Assembly (NCBI GenBank): GCA_005772945.1
Contig: SXIE01000113.1
Span: 1-25,850, forward strand
DNA: 25,850 bases
Reading direction: 5' to 3'
Source of the DNA: Pseudomonadota bacterium
GTDB lineage: Bacteria; Myxococcota; UBA9042; PHBI01
The notes under the pieces are model-generated. The model had not been told where the DNA came from, ran no database searches, and saw only the letters and a program-made list of their open reading frames with translations. Shown piece after piece: positions 7,601 through 16,018 of the stretch. Each line of letters opens with the position of its first letter. Position 1 is the first letter of the stretch. The position numbers and the translations under genes are program-made.

Positions 7601-10124
7601 GTCGATCGACGTCACGATTCCGCGGCGTGGGCGGACGGTTGTCAGCGGCGTGTCGGGGTCCGGCAAGTCGACGCTGGTGTTCGACATCGTGTTTGCGGAG
7701 GGGCAGCGGCGGTTCCTCGATTGCCTGTCGTCGTACGCGCGGCAGTTCATTGGCGAGATGGGGCGGCCGGATGCGGATCGGATCGAGGGGATCCCGCCGA
7801 CGGTCGCGATCGAGCAGCGGACGACGCGCGGTGGGTCGCGCTCGAGCGTTGCGAACGTCACGGAGATCGAGCCGTTCCTGCGGATCTTGTGGGCGCGGCT
7901 CGGGCAGATTCCGGGCGCGGGCGTGAGCGGCGGACTGACCGTCGATGCTTTGCACACCTACCTTTTGAACGAGCAGCGGCGGGGCGGGGCCGGCAGGCAG
8001 AAGGTGCATGTCGCGGCGCCGATCGTTCAGGCGCGTCAGGGATTGCATCTGCCGGTGCTCAAGCGCGCGGCGCGCGAGGGGTTTCGGGTGGTCGTCAACG
8101 GGGTCGTGGCCGAGCCGGAATCGGTTGCACGATTGCGCAAGCGTCAGCATCACGACATCGACTTCGTGATCGGCACGGCGGCGCCGAATGCGAAGGAGTT
8201 TCGGGGTCTTCTGGAAGAGGCGGCGCGGCTCGGCAAGGGGCAGGTGAAGGTCCTGGCGGGCGAGCAGGTGCGGCTCTTTCAGGTCGCGGCGGCGGGGCAG
8301 CAGACGGCGCGGTCGGAGGCGGGTTTCGATCCACGCTACTTCTCGGCGCGGACGGCGCTAGGGCGGTGTGAGCGCTGCGAGGGTTGGGGGCGTTTCGAGG
8401 ACGGCGAGACCTGCGACGAATGCGGCGGGTGCCGGCTCGGGCCGATCGGTCGGTCAGTGACCTTCGGTGGGATGACGTTTCCGCAGGTGCTCGGGTACAC
8501 GGCGCCGGAGCTCATGGCGACCCTGGATGGGCTTCCGCTGGATGTGCGGGCGCGGGCGGTGGCCGATGGGGCGCTGCGGGCGATCCGCGAGCGGGTGGAT
8601 TTTCTGCAGGAGGTCGGGCTCGGGTATTTGGCACTGAATCGCGGGGTGCGGTCGCTCTCGGGTGGGGAGGCGCAGCGGATCCGCCTGGCGGCGCAGCTCG
8701 GGGCGCACCTCTCGGGGGTGCTGTACGTCCTCGACGAGCCGACGATCGGGCTGCATCCGACCGACACGGAGCGGCTCTTGGAGACGTTGGATCGGCTCGA
8801 GGCGCGGGGGAACGGGATCCTCATGGTCGAGCACGACGAGGCGACGTTGCGCTCGGCGGATGTGCTGATCGACATCGGTCCGGGTGCGGGGGTCGAGGGT
8901 GGACGCGTGCTGGCGCAGGGGCCGGTCGCCGAGGTGCTGAAGGCGAAGAACTCGATCACGGGCCAGTGGTTGGCGCATCCGCGCGGGCCGTCGCGGGCGG
9001 CGCCGCGGGACGTGGGGGACGCGGAGTGGCTGGGGATCCAGGGGATTCGGCATCACACGCTGACGGACATCGACGTGCGGATCCCGCGTGGGCGGATGAC
9101 CGTGATCACCGGCGTTTCGGGGTCGGGCAAGTCGAGCCTGGTGGAGGTCTTGACCAAGGCCGTCGTGTCCGATCGCGGGGCCGGAGAATGGCGGAAGGTG
9201 GCGGGAACGGCGGGGCTGACGACGCTCGTCGAGATCGACGACCAGCCGATCGGGAAGAACCCGCGCTCGACGCCGGCGACGTACGTGGGGGTGTGGGACG
9301 ACATTCGGAGCCTGTTCGCGGCGTTGCCGGAGGCGAAGATCCGCGGGTACTCCCCGGGGCGCTTCTCGTTCAACGTGGCGGGCGGGCGGTGTGAGGCGTG
9401 CGCGGGGGCGGGGCTCGTGACGCTCGAGATGAGCTTCCTGCCCGAGGCGTATGTCGCGTGCGGGGTGTGTGGCGGGGCGCGTTTCTCGCGGCAGACGCTG
9501 CAGGTTCTGTGGGAGGGGAAGTCGATTCACGACGTTTTGCAGCTCCCGGTGCGGGAGGCGCTGAAGCTGTTCGAGCGGGTGCCGGCCATCAAGCAGAAGC
9601 TCGAATTGCTGGACGCGGTGGGGCTCGGGTATCTCACCTTGGGGCAACCGTCGCCGACCTTGTCGGGTGGCGAAGCGCAGCGCATCAAGCTGGTCACGCA
9701 TCTGGCGGGGCGCGGGCAACCCAAGACCTTGTTGATCCTCGACGAGCCTTCGATCGGGCTTCACATGGCGGACGTGCCGCGGCTGCTCGAGGTGCTCCAT
9801 CGGTTGGTCGACAAGGGCGCGACGGTCGTGGTGGTCGAGCACAATCCGGACATCATGCGCGAGGCCGACTGGCTCATCGACATGGGTCCCGGCCCCGGGA
9901 ACGAAGGTGGTCGCGTGGTGTATCAGGGACCGTATGCGGGCCTCTTGGAGGTCGCGGCGTCGCGCACCGGGCAGTACTTGGCCGCGCGTGTTGCCTTGCC
10001 GAGCAAGGCGGGCGCGCGACTGCCGACGACGCGCACGCGGGCCACGCTGGCGCGTCCCGAGGCCGTTCCGCGCGCAGCGCCGGCGGCTCGGGTCAGTGCG
10101 CGACGAAGCGCAGTGGCGGGGTGA
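4656..10124 (+). CDS. Double-length UvrA (two fused UvrA units, four ABC ATPase domains)
   Basis: An 1822-residue protein made of two UvrA-like units, about 1-950 and 968-1780; ordinary UvrA is about 940 residues and works as a dimer in nucleotide excision repair. Each unit has two ABC ATPases. Walker A GVSGSGKS(S/T) is at 31, 636, 998 and 1486; signature LSGGE(V/A)QR at 481, 825, 1334 and 1669; Walker B LDEP at about 506, 850, 1359 and 1695. Both units keep a segment resembling the UvrB-binding domain (about 131-245 and 1095-1215) and the late zinc module (C735/C738/C758/C761; C1579/C1582/C1602/C1605). They differ elsewhere. Unit 1 has C120-x2-C123 and an insertion-domain segment between C277 and C401. 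Unit 2 lacks the first pair, and only 11 residues separate C1241 from C1253, so the insertion domain is missing. The first Cys pair of zinc module 1 is incomplete in both units. The C-terminal 40 residues are basic and Ala-rich. A LexA-like box lies upstream. Probably a DNA-damage-binding ATPase; UvrB partnership is unproven. Confidence 0.9.
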   Translation: MGTIQIRGARQNNLKNIDVAIPREALTVVTGVSGSGKSSLAFDVLYAEGQRRYVESFSTYARQFLERMDRPDVDAIDGLLPAVALEQRNTIRSSRSTLATLTELLDYLKILFAKLADLHCPTCGAIVVPDHPVQVVERLLESASGRRGLVAFPFVAGKGEAGQLATRYLQQQGFRRVVRGGKVEDLDLPGVKALSGRERVLVDRLVVRAEEKSRLVEAIETAYRLGDGAAVLLVEAQVGAWNEQALERDRRHCGQSFDPPSEGMFSFNSPIGACEACKGFGRVFDTDMDRVVPDVRKSLARGAIEPWSTPARGAERKALRVACEAAGIDMDLPFGALSEVDRRYVIEGAEGLPQGAARAARAGAAAKGWSGVRGWFRMLGQKTYKMHVRILLAHYRSYVACSDCAGTRMKPPARWYRLGGRTLPEVLAMTVAGAKAWVEALPDGARARALLPVTTQIAARLGYLERVGIGYLTLDRQARTLSGGEVQRANLTTTLGSGLVNTLFVLDEPTVGLHAADAERLADVLAELVRRENTVVVVEHDPDMLRVADDVLELGPGPGRDGGQVVYSGPPDRFDNVPGSPTLAALARLAKPRTLPTATRALAPGAPRLVIRNARGWNLKGVTAEFPVGALSVITGVSGSGKSTLLEDVLYRNVLRREGQATDTPGACDAIEGLEHFREVVWVDQTPPVASSRAIPVTYVGAWDYFRQLFARAPLAKARGYTATTFSFNTGEGRCPACEGAGVETIEMQFLADVTLKCEVCKGKRFRPEVLEVECLGKTVAEVLDLTVDEAVELARERRPIVERLSMIRAVGLGYLKLGQPLSTLSGGEAQRLKLAGHLASEKKGTLFLLDEPTTGLHLQDVTRLIGVLAALVARGHTVLCIEHHLDVIAAAQHVVDFGPGGGDAGGEIIFSGPPGRLVNEASATGEHLRRWLGGIAPLARKAKAGTATGTGVAERRRTYTRRAQAGDGVIAISGARTHNLQSIDVTIPRRGRTVVSGVSGSGKSTLVFDIVFAEGQRRFLDCLSSYARQFIGEMGRPDADRIEGIPPTVAIEQRTTRGGSRSSVANVTEIEPFLRILWARLGQIPGAGVSGGLTVDALHTYLLNEQRRGGAGRQKVHVAAPIVQARQGLHLPVLKRAAREGFRVVVNGVVAEPESVARLRKRQHHDIDFVIGTAAPNAKEFRGLLEEAARLGKGQVKVLAGEQVRLFQVAAAGQQTARSEAGFDPRYFSARTALGRCERCEGWGRFEDGETCDECGGCRLGPIGRSVTFGGMTFPQVLGYTAPELMATLDGLPLDVRARAVADGALRAIRERVDFLQEVGLGYLALNRGVRSLSGGEAQRIRLAAQLGAHLSGVLYVLDEPTIGLHPTDTERLLETLDRLEARGNGILMVEHDEATLRSADVLIDIGPGAGVEGGRVLAQGPVAEVLKAKNSITGQWLAHPRGPSRAAPRDVGDAEWLGIQGIRHHTLTDIDVRIPRGRMTVITGVSGSGKSSLVEVLTKAVVSDRGAGEWRKVAGTAGLTTLVEIDDQPIGKNPRSTPATYVGVWDDIRSLFAALPEAKIRGYSPGRFSFNVAGGRCEACAGAGLVTLEMSFLPEAYVACGVCGGARFSRQTLQVLWEGKSIHDVLQLPVREALKLFERVPAIKQKLELLDAVGLGYLTLGQPSPTLSGGEAQRIKLVTHLAGRGQPKTLLILDEPSIGLHMADVPRLLEVLHRLVDKGATVVVVEHNPDIMREADWLIDMGPGPGNEGGRVVYQGPYAGLLEVAASRTGQYLAARVALPSKAGARLPTTRTRATLARPEAVPRAAPAARVSARRSAVAG

Positions 10125-10779
10125 AGCTGGACGGCGGGACCACGTTCTCGACGCGGCGGATGGGGTAGCCTTTGGCGCTGGTGGTGCTGTGGGCGACGCA
10201 CTCGGTGCTCATGCCGCCCTTCATGGTGGCGTCGGCGCCCATGGTCCGGAAGGTCTGGCCGCCCTCGACTTGGTACCAGCGGTCGCCATGGAGAAATGCG
10301 AGTCCGTAGGCCGACTTGCATTCGGTGCAGGCGCCGACGGCGACGCCGACCGGCTCGGCGCAGTTGAAGCCCGAGAAGTAGGTGTTGACCGGGTAGCGGA
10401 TGAGGCCGTCGCTCATCGTCACCTCGAAGAAGAGGCCGCTGGCGGGGTGGAAGACCGTGACGATGTCGTAGATCGAGCGGCTCGCGGTCGAGTCGTCGCT
10501 GCCGCGTCGGACGAGGAGGCCGAGGCGCACGCCGTCCTGGTCCTCGACCCAGAGGCCGGAGGGGTCGTCGACGCCGGCGGGCGGGGTGGTCTCGTGGGGC
10601 ACGGCCTCGACGGCCGCATCGGAGGCGACGGCCGTCGCGGTGGCGGGCGGGCTGGTGTCCGCGGCGCTTGGGGTGTCGGCGCTCGCGTCGGCCGGAGCGA
10701 CTGGGGTGGGCGCGGGCTTGTCCGCGCCGCAAGCGGGGCCGGCCGATGCGAAAGCGATGGCGAGGAGAAGTCGTTGCAT
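10093..10779 (-). CDS. Predicted secreted protein or lipoprotein, unknown function
   Basis: A 228-residue protein. Residues 1-16 are a short hydrophobic signal (RLLLAIAFASAGPA) followed by C17. This could be a lipidation cysteine, but GPAC is a poor lipobox, so simple secretion is also possible. Residues 18-60 are a low-complexity Ala/Pro/Thr/Asp linker, usual in exported lipoproteins. The globular part (about 62-228) begins GLWVEDQDGVRLGLLVRR and contains cysteines in FNCAEP, CTECKS and ECVAH that could form disulfides. No known domain was recognised. The longer in-frame upstream extension was rejected because it is antisense to the coiled-coil gene. Its 3' end overlaps the double uvrA gene tail-to-tail by 32 bp. 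No strong ribosome site precedes the ATG. It is divergent from the gene at 11032. Confidence 0.75.
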   Translation of the reverse strand: MQRLLLAIAFASAGPACGADKPAPTPVAPADASADTPSAADTSPPATATAVASDAAVEAVPHETTPPAGVDDPSGLWVEDQDGVRLGLLVRRGSDDSTASRSIYDIVTVFHPASGLFFEVTMSDGLIRYPVNTYFSGFNCAEPVGVAVGACTECKSAYGLAFLHGDRWYQVEGGQTFRTMGADATMKGGMSTECVAHSTTSAKGYPIRRVENVVPPSSFTPPLRFVAH

Positions 10780-11031
10780 GGCGCGAGGGTGCCCGACGGG
10801 ACGGCGGCCCGTCAAAGGCAACGGTGCCTCGCAGCCGCGGACGCGCCCCGCTGGCGGGCCGGCGCCAAGCGCGCCAGCGCAGTAGGCGGGCCGAGATTTT
10901 TGCGCTAAGGGAGACGAGGGCGTGATTGCCGCGCCCGTTCCAAGCCGCACTACGCGCCCCCGATCCGCAGCGATTCGCGGGCGCCTGACGTCGACCGCGA
11001 CGGGCGTTGCGCCCGACTCCGGGGGTTTTGC
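10780..11031. other. Divergent intergenic region
   Basis: These 252 bp separate the secreted-protein gene (minus) from the coiled-coil gene (plus), so they must carry both promoters. The sequence is very GC-rich with several short GC inverted repeats and one AT-richer spot (ATTTTTGCGCTAAGG near 10899-10913). No element could be assigned with confidence. Confidence 0.4.
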
Positions 11032-12318
11032 ATGCCGTGGATTATTGTTGGCATCCTCGTGATCTTGGTGATCGGGCTCGGGCTCAAGCTCATGGGCGAC
11101 GCCGCGAAGTTCAACGAGGTCCGTGACGACCGGGACGAGCTCAAGAAAGAGGTCCGCAAGCTCGCCGAGAAGACCAAGGACATGCAGGAAAAGGTCGCCC
11201 AGAAGGGCGCCGAGGCGGGCGACGCCAAGGACCATAAGAAGCAGGTCCAGGAGGCCGAGGCGGCCAAGCGCGCGGCCGAGGCGGAGAAGAAGAAGGCCGC
11301 CGAAGAGGCCGCCCAGGTGCTCGAGCGCAATCGCGACTTGTCGAACGACCTGAACCGCGTGCGCATCGAGAAGGAGCAGCAGCGTCAGGAGCTCGTGGCC
11401 GCGCGCGATCGCTTGCGCGAGCTGGGCGAGACCGCGGCGCAGGTGCAGGCGCTCAAGGCGGAAGTGGCACGCGCGAATGACGCCGTGCAGGCGGCGCAGG
11501 CGGCGCCCGTGCAGGCCGTTGCGGCGGCCGTTGCGGCGCCCGTCGAGAACGACCCCGAGCGCGAGGAGCGGCAGTCGGCCAAGTTGAAGCGCGACCTGGA
11601 GTTCACGCGCAAGGCGGGTGATCGGCTCGGGGCGATGCTCGAGCAATGGAAGGACAAGGCACTCGAGAGCGAGAGCTTCCTGCGCCGGACGCAGAAGAAG
11701 CTGGCCGACACCAACAGCGTCCTGAACATCACGCAGTCGCAGCTCGATTTGGCGCTCGACGAGATCTACATCCTCAAGAACGGCGAGCAGCCGGAGCACC
11801 CGCTCAGCGATCGGGCCAAGCATCGCGCGGCGCTCAAGCCCAAGGAGCCGCAGGTCGAGGTCCGCCGGGGCGAGGTCGTCGTCCTGCCGGGCTCGGAGCC
11901 CAAGCCGAAAGCCGAGCCCGAGCCCGCCGCCGCGAAGGCGGAGGTCCCGCCGAGCGCTGCGGCGCCCGCTCCCGAGGCCGTGGCCGCCGCCCCCGTGAGC
12001 GCGCCGGTCGCCGCCCCGGACGAGAAGAAGACCCCGGAGGCGACGACGCCGCCCGAGACCAAGCCCGAAGCCAAGAAGGAGCCTGAGGCGGCTCCCAAAG
12101 CGGCCGCCAAGGCCAAGAAGGAGCAGGAGGCGCCGAAGGCCGAGCCCGCCAAGGCCGAGCCCGCCACGTCGGACTCCGCCAAGACCGAAGTGAAGGCCCC
12201 CGCCAAGGCCGAGGCGAAGGCCGACGGCGCCAAGACGGTCCTGCGCAAGAAGGACGCCGAGCCCGAGCCGGCCAAGAAGGCGCCCCCGCGGCCGGCCAAG
12301 ACGACCGGCAAGAAGTAA
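11032..12318 (+). CDS. Membrane-anchored coiled-coil protein with Lys/Ala/Pro-rich tail
   Basis: A 428-residue protein of three parts. Residues 3-20 (WIIVGILVILVIGLGLKL) form one N-terminal membrane anchor. Residues about 28-260 are strongly charged heptad-like helix (RDDRDELKKEVRKLAEKTKD, then Ala/Lys/Glu runs), interrupted near 155-170 by an Ala/Pro/Val hinge; this predicts a long coiled coil, most likely facing the cytoplasm after a short N-terminus. Residues about 275-428 are low-complexity Lys, Pro, Ala and Glu, ending in a basic KKAPPRPAKTTGKK. It could be a structural or scaffold protein of the envelope or a nucleoid-membrane link; composition alone cannot decide. GGGGG about 6 nt before the ATG may serve as a weak ribosome site. 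It ends 4 nt from the convergent matrixin gene, leaving no room for a terminator between them. Confidence 0.8.
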   Translation: MPWIIVGILVILVIGLGLKLMGDAAKFNEVRDDRDELKKEVRKLAEKTKDMQEKVAQKGAEAGDAKDHKKQVQEAEAAKRAAEAEKKKAAEEAAQVLERNRDLSNDLNRVRIEKEQQRQELVAARDRLRELGETAAQVQALKAEVARANDAVQAAQAAPVQAVAAAVAAPVENDPEREERQSAKLKRDLEFTRKAGDRLGAMLEQWKDKALESESFLRRTQKKLADTNSVLNITQSQLDLALDEIYILKNGEQPEHPLSDRAKHRAALKPKEPQVEVRRGEVVVLPGSEPKPKAEPEPAAAKAEVPPSAAAPAPEAVAAAPVSAPVAAPDEKKTPEATTPPETKPEAKKEPEAAPKAAAKAKKEQEAPKAEPAKAEPATSDSAKTEVKAPAKAEAKADGAKTVLRKKDAEPEPAKKAPPRPAKTTGKK

Positions 12319-12322
12319 GTAG

Positions 12323-14317
12323 CTAGCCGCTTTCGCAGGGCCGAAGCCCCTGGAGCGCCCGTCGCCGCGCGATCCAGACGGCGAGCGCGGCCACGACCAC
12401 ACCCACGCCAGCGTCCCCGCCGCCCGCGCAGCCGGAGTGGTCGCCCCCCACCGGCGCGGTCGTCGTCGCCACGGCGCCCGTGTCGACCCCAGTGGCGACA
12501 TCGTCGGAGGCGGTGACATCGGGCTGCGTCACGGGATCCCCGTCGGGCGCGTCCGTCTCGCTCGCGCCCCACGTCTCGGCCTCGTTCTCGGGCGTCTCGA
12601 GCTCCGCCGCCTCGGGCCCGGGGTCGACCGGCGTGGCCTCCTTGGGGACGCACACGCCGCGCTGCGGATCGGCGGCATCGCCCAGCGACTCGCACGTCTC
12701 CGTCAGCTTGCATCCGTAGGCGCCCGCAAGCCGGCAGTCGTTGAGGCACAGCGGCCCCGTCCCTGCCACCTCGTGACAGACCAAGTTCGCCTCGCACGAG
12801 CGCTCGGCACAGCTCTCCTTGAGACCCGCGCCGCCGTTCGCGGCCACGCACTGGCCGAGGATCTTCTGCGTCGGCGGGTCCCAGCTCCAGCGGCACACCT
12901 CGCCGCCCGCGCAGTCCGTATCCGTGAAAGGATCGCAGTTCCTCTGACACGTCCCGAGCGAAGCCGCGTTGGGCCGGAAGCACTTGAGCCCCGTCGGGCA
13001 CTGCCCGGTCGGCGTGCAGGCCGCGCCGATCTCCGCCCCTACGCAATAGCCGCCCGTGCAGGTCGTGCCCGCTGGGCAGCCTCCGCCGCAGGTCTGCGTG
13101 CACACGCTGCTCTCGCAGTACATGCCGCGGCACTGGTCGGGCGCATAGCATGGCGTCCCGACGCCGTAGTCGCCCGGCGGCACGCACGCCGCATCCTTGT
13201 AGCAGCGGTCGCCGTTGGGGCACCCGCCCGCGCGGCCACCGCAGGCCTCGGTGCAGACGCCCTTGTCGAGCTGGAAGAAGACGCACTGCGCCGTCGCGCA
13301 GTCCTCGCTCTGTTGGCATGCGTCGCCGTAGGCCGCCGAGCCGGCCTTCAGGCAGTAGCCCGGGGCCATGCACGTCCAGCCCGCGCCGCAGCTCGCGGGG
13401 TTGTTCGCGTTGCACGTGTCCGAGCAGTAGGCCTCGCCATCCAGCGCGAGGCACGTCCCGGAGGCGCACACCTGATTGCCGTAGCAGCTGTCGCCGCGCG
13501 CGGCCTTGCCGCCGTAGTCGTGGCAGAACTCGTTGTCGGGAATGCACTGCGGCGTCGCCACGCCCTGGATTTCGTAGCACGTGAAGCCATCCGGGCAGGG
13601 CGCGCCGGCGCCGCAATTCTTGCCGCAGTAGGCGTGGCCGCCGCCCCAGTCGAGGCACGTCCCGGCCGCGCAGTTGCTGCTCGTGTCGCAGGCGTCGCAG
13701 GCCTGCCCGTTCTTGAACGCGGTCGTCGGATAGAGGAAGCAGGCGGCGCGCTGGTCGTCCGGGTCGAGCGTGCGCAGGCCCGAGTCGCCGCCCGAAAAGA
13801 ACATCGTCGCGCCGAACGTGCGCGTGTGATCGATGCCGAGGGCGTGCCCGATCTCGTGGGTCGCGACGCCCTGGATGTCGCGGTACGAGTAGGGTGTCGG
13901 GTAGTTCACGTTCCAGGTCGCGTCGTAGGCGTTGAAGACGATGTCGCTCGAGCTGATGGTCCCGGCGCCGTCGGTCTCGCTGACGGTGTAGGCCAGCGCG
14001 TCGGCCACGGACGGGTCCCAGCCGTTCTCGCGGAACGTGAAGTGGACGCCGTTTTGCGGGTCGCTCGCCTTTTGCCCGCCGTACGAGAATTGCACCGTGG
14101 CGCAATCGACGCTCTGCCAGGCATCGAAGGCACCCTTGAGCGCCGCCTGCAGTGCGGCAAAGGGCACGTCCCCCATGACCGAGGTCGAGATGGTCCAGGC
14201 GACGGTGGCGCCGGCCCACTGCTCGTTATTGCCTTGCCAGTTCTTGAGGACGACGTAGGCGTTGGCGGATCCGGCCGTACACGCGAGGGCGGCCACGGTG
14301 GCAAGAAGGCGCCTCAC
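12323..14317 (-). CDS. Secreted matrixin-type metalloprotease with Cys-rich repeats and MYXO-CTERM-like tail
   Basis: A 664-residue exported protein. The GTG at 14317 was chosen because GGAGG lies 7-8 nt upstream and it overlaps the stop of the preceding gene (GTGA). Residues 1-20 are a signal peptide with an ANA cleavage site. The catalytic domain (about 21-200) carries the zinc motif HEIGHALGIDH at 154-164 (H154, E155, H158, H164) and a likely Met-turn at M172 (GATMFFSG), as in matrixins (metzincins). Residues about 207-570 hold six imperfect 40-60-residue Cys-rich modules with recurring C-x5-C, GTC/TAQC and CP-x-G-x-x-C patterns. An acidic Pro/Thr/Asp linker follows. The last 41 residues contain a Cys in GGDHSGCAGGG, a hydrophobic span (VGVVVAALAVWIA) and RRR, which resembles MYXO-CTERM. 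I infer surface anchoring or processing by that route. Probably a surface or shed protease; substrate unknown. Confidence 0.88.
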   Translation of the reverse strand: MRRLLATVAALACTAGSANAYVVLKNWQGNNEQWAGATVAWTISTSVMGDVPFAALQAALKGAFDAWQSVDCATVQFSYGGQKASDPQNGVHFTFRENGWDPSVADALAYTVSETDGAGTISSSDIVFNAYDATWNVNYPTPYSYRDIQGVATHEIGHALGIDHTRTFGATMFFSGGDSGLRTLDPDDQRAACFLYPTTAFKNGQACDACDTSSNCAAGTCLDWGGGHAYCGKNCGAGAPCPDGFTCYEIQGVATPQCIPDNEFCHDYGGKAARGDSCYGNQVCASGTCLALDGEAYCSDTCNANNPASCGAGWTCMAPGYCLKAGSAAYGDACQQSEDCATAQCVFFQLDKGVCTEACGGRAGGCPNGDRCYKDAACVPPGDYGVGTPCYAPDQCRGMYCESSVCTQTCGGGCPAGTTCTGGYCVGAEIGAACTPTGQCPTGLKCFRPNAASLGTCQRNCDPFTDTDCAGGEVCRWSWDPPTQKILGQCVAANGGAGLKESCAERSCEANLVCHEVAGTGPLCLNDCRLAGAYGCKLTETCESLGDAADPQRGVCVPKEATPVDPGPEAAELETPENEAETWGASETDAPDGDPVTQPDVTASDDVATGVDTGAVATTTAPVGGDHSGCAGGGDAGVGVVVAALAVWIARRRALQGLRPCESG

Positions 14318-14925
14318 GGGCGGACCTCCGGCGCACGCTCGGCGAGCAGGCGCACGACCTCGGCGCGCAGTGCGGCGAGCGGCGTTTGCTCGGGCGGCAG
14401 CGGCGCGCTCGGCGACCCGGGCGCGGGCCCGACCATACCCGGCAACGCGCCGCGAGCGACCATCGGCGCCCGGCCCACGGTGCGCCCGACGTGAAAGACC
14501 CCCTGCGCCATGCCGACGGCATAATGGAAGGCACCGTCCGTGCGCGCGAACAGCGCCACTTCGTCGCCGATGACGAGGGTCGCCGTGCCGACGACGCGCC
14601 GCTCGAGGCCATCGAGGACCCCGCCAATTTGTTTGAGTACCACGTATTCGCCGGGGCCCTCGCTGCCGCGCCAGCGCTCGTCCACGCGGATCCACGACAG
14701 CGTGTAGACCTCCTTCCACGCCGGATCCCACACGCACTCCTGCCACGCGACCTCGCCCACGACGATGGCATCGGCAGCCACGACCAGCTCGCCGAGCGTG
14801 AAGCCGCGGACCAGCGTCGCGCGTGCCGCCTGGCTGTCGACCCACGCCAGCGCCGCGAGCCCCGCCCAGAGCGCGACCACCCGCGCCATCACCCCACGCC
14901 ACGCACCGCCCCGACTCGCCGTCAT
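14314..14925 (-). CDS. Secreted protein of unknown function, partner of matrixin
   Basis: A 203-residue protein. The ATG at 14925 has a strong ribosome site (GGGAGG, 6 nt upstream). A second ATG 12 codons in (MARVVALWAGLAALAWVD) would give a tighter signal peptide but has no good ribosome site. The hydrophobic signal spans about 14-30, with a likely ARA cleavage site at residue 36. The mature protein begins TLVRGFTLGELVVAADAIVVGEV and continues with strand-rich sequence (YTLSWIRVDERWRGS, GEYVVLKQIGGV, LVIGDEVALFARTDG). It ends with a Pro-rich stretch and a charged helix. I recognise no named domain. It is translationally coupled to the matrixin (GTGA overlap), so the two are probably made in fixed ratio and exported together. 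It could be an inhibitor, chaperone or accessory of the protease, but this is inference. Confidence 0.8.
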   Translation of the reverse strand: MTASRGGAWRGVMARVVALWAGLAALAWVDSQAARATLVRGFTLGELVVAADAIVVGEVAWQECVWDPAWKEVYTLSWIRVDERWRGSEGPGEYVVLKQIGGVLDGLERRVVGTATLVIGDEVALFARTDGAFHYAVGMAQGVFHVGRTVGRAPMVARGALPGMVGPAPGSPSAPLPPEQTPLAALRAEVVRLLAERAPEVRP

Positions 14926-15090
14926 CGCGAACCTCCCACCCCAGCGCGCGGCATCCTAGCGACTTCGATCCGCCACGTCACCCGCCGCACGCGGGTGGCG
15001 CCAACCGCGGCCCAGGCCAGACGGCCTTGACGCCCCTCCGGGTTTGCGGTCTTCTCGCCCCGTTCACCGGCCTTTGGCGCGAGGTGCCTG
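14926..15090. other. Divergent intergenic region with 7-bp inverted repeat
   Basis: These 165 bp lie between the matrixin operon (minus) and the membrane-protein gene (plus). A perfect inverted repeat CACCCGC/GCGGGTG with a 5-nt centre occupies 14979-14997 and could be an operator or hairpin. No -35/-10 pair was convincing in either direction. Confidence 0.4.
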
Positions 15091-15936
15091 ATGTTCCCGA
15101 TTCCCGCCCTGCCGCTTCCGAGACTCCACACGCGCGTCGAGCCCTACGACGCCCGCACGCTCGCCCTCGTCTGCGGCTTCGCGCTCGCCGGGCAGGCCAT
15201 CCTGCCGTGGGGCGGCGGCCGCGGCGGCGGCATCATGATGTTCTGGGATGTCATCGGCTTCACGTTTGGCCAGCTCTTGATCGGCGGCGCCCTCATCGCG
15301 CTGTACTTCGTCTGGCCGCCCGCCCTCAAACAGGGGCAGCGTGTCCTCATCGTCGGCGGTGCCGGCGCGCTCGGCATGCTGTTCGGCTTCGGGATGCCAG
15401 GGATTCTCTACTTGTTCACGCCCTTCTATGTGACGCCGTTTGCGCTCCTGGGCATCGCCAGCCTCGGGATCGGGCTCAATCTCTGGTCTCGCAACGGCTA
15501 CTCGAAGGCCGCCTGGATCTTCGTCGTGTCGGGCGTCGGCGCCCTCGGATTGGCGCTCCTCATGCCCATCGGCTACGGCACCCTTCCGCTCATCGGCATG
15601 TTCACGCAGCTCGGTGACTCGCCGGTCAACATCGTCGCGCGCATCTTCCTGCTCATCTTTGCTTTGGCCCTCATCTTCTTCCTGGTCCTGATCGTCATGA
15701 ACCTCATCCTGAAGAAGGAAGAGGCCGATCAGGAGCAGGTCGCGCGCTACTGGCCCGTGCTCTACTTCTTCGTCCCGGTCAGCATGATCCTCATCGGACT
15801 CTTCACGTTCTTCTCCGGCTTCTCGTTCTCGCTTCATGCGGCGATCGTCTTCACCGTCTACCTGACCCTGGCGGTCTGGGGCGGGACGATCTTCGTCGAG
15901 GCGCGGCTGCGTGGCGAGAACCTGATGGAGTTGTGA
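15091..15936 (+). CDS. Polytopic membrane protein, unknown function
   Basis: A 281-residue protein with about eight hydrophobic segments, near 23-40, 55-75, 84-107, 110-130, 140-160, 183-206, 223-243 and 248-268. A short Pro-rich N-terminus precedes the first, and a charged loop (KKEEADQEQVARYW) lies between the sixth and seventh. A Gly-rich loop (WGGGRGGGI, 40-48) separates the first two. There are no recognisable transporter or enzyme motifs, and the paucity of charged residues within helices argues against an ion-coupled pump but does not exclude it. Inner-membrane location is expected. The ATG at 15091 has GAGGTG 4 nt upstream. A large imperfect hairpin begins at its stop codon and a bidirectional terminator follows. 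Confidence 0.8.
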   Translation: MFPIPALPLPRLHTRVEPYDARTLALVCGFALAGQAILPWGGGRGGGIMMFWDVIGFTFGQLLIGGALIALYFVWPPALKQGQRVLIVGGAGALGMLFGFGMPGILYLFTPFYVTPFALLGIASLGIGLNLWSRNGYSKAAWIFVVSGVGALGLALLMPIGYGTLPLIGMFTQLGDSPVNIVARIFLLIFALALIFFLVLIVMNLILKKEEADQEQVARYWPVLYFFVPVSMILIGLFTFFSGFSFSLHAAIVFTVYLTLAVWGGTIFVEARLRGENLMEL

Positions 15937-15975
15937 AATCGTTGCTACTCCAATGATTGGAGTAGCAAGCATTTC
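15935..15975. repeat. 41-bp imperfect palindrome with perfect 13-bp arms
   Basis: TTGCTACTCCAAT (15942-15954) and ATTGGAGTAGCAA (15956-15968) are exact reverse complements around one central G. The pairing resumes outside a 2-nt mismatch with GAAAT/ATTTC. It overlaps the TGA at 15934-15936. There is no T tract, so it is not a normal terminator; the real one is at 15989-16016. It shares the core ACTCCA-RT-N-AY-TGGAGT with the tandem palindromes at 487-534, and its left half recurs at 18062-18087. Confidence 0.7.
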
Positions 15976-15987
15976 ATCGCGCTCAGC

Positions 15988-16017
15988 AAAAAGGCCGCCC
16001 CTCGAGGCGGCCTTTTC
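15988..16017. terminator. Bidirectional rho-independent terminator
   Basis: An 11-bp perfect stem, AAAAGGCCGCC (15989-15999) with GGCGGCCTTTT (16006-16016), encloses a 6-nt loop and has T runs on both strands. It serves the convergent genes ending at 15936 (plus) and 16019 (minus). Confidence 0.88.
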
Positions 16018-16018
16018 G

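Noticed and set aside
6591..8153. Long antisense frame (520 residues) inside the double uvrA gene, and a similar one at 8454-9842
   Set aside because: Arg/Pro/His-rich composition with no motif; such antisense frames are expected opposite high-GC genes, and the plus frame has clear UvrA motifs throughout.
4656..10124. Double uvrA considered as a misassembly of one uvrA duplicated in tandem
   Set aside because: The halves differ throughout in sequence, zinc modules and domain content, and one open frame crosses the junction without a break.
11766..14219. 817-residue minus-strand frame across the coiled-coil and matrixin genes
   Set aside because: It is a shifted frame of the matrixin gene; the frame with signal peptide, HEIGHALGIDH and Cys modules is the real one.
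15942..15968. Perfect 13-bp palindrome considered as the terminator of the membrane-protein gene
   Set aside because: No T run on either side, and a textbook terminator lies 20 bp downstream; a repeat or operator is more likely.
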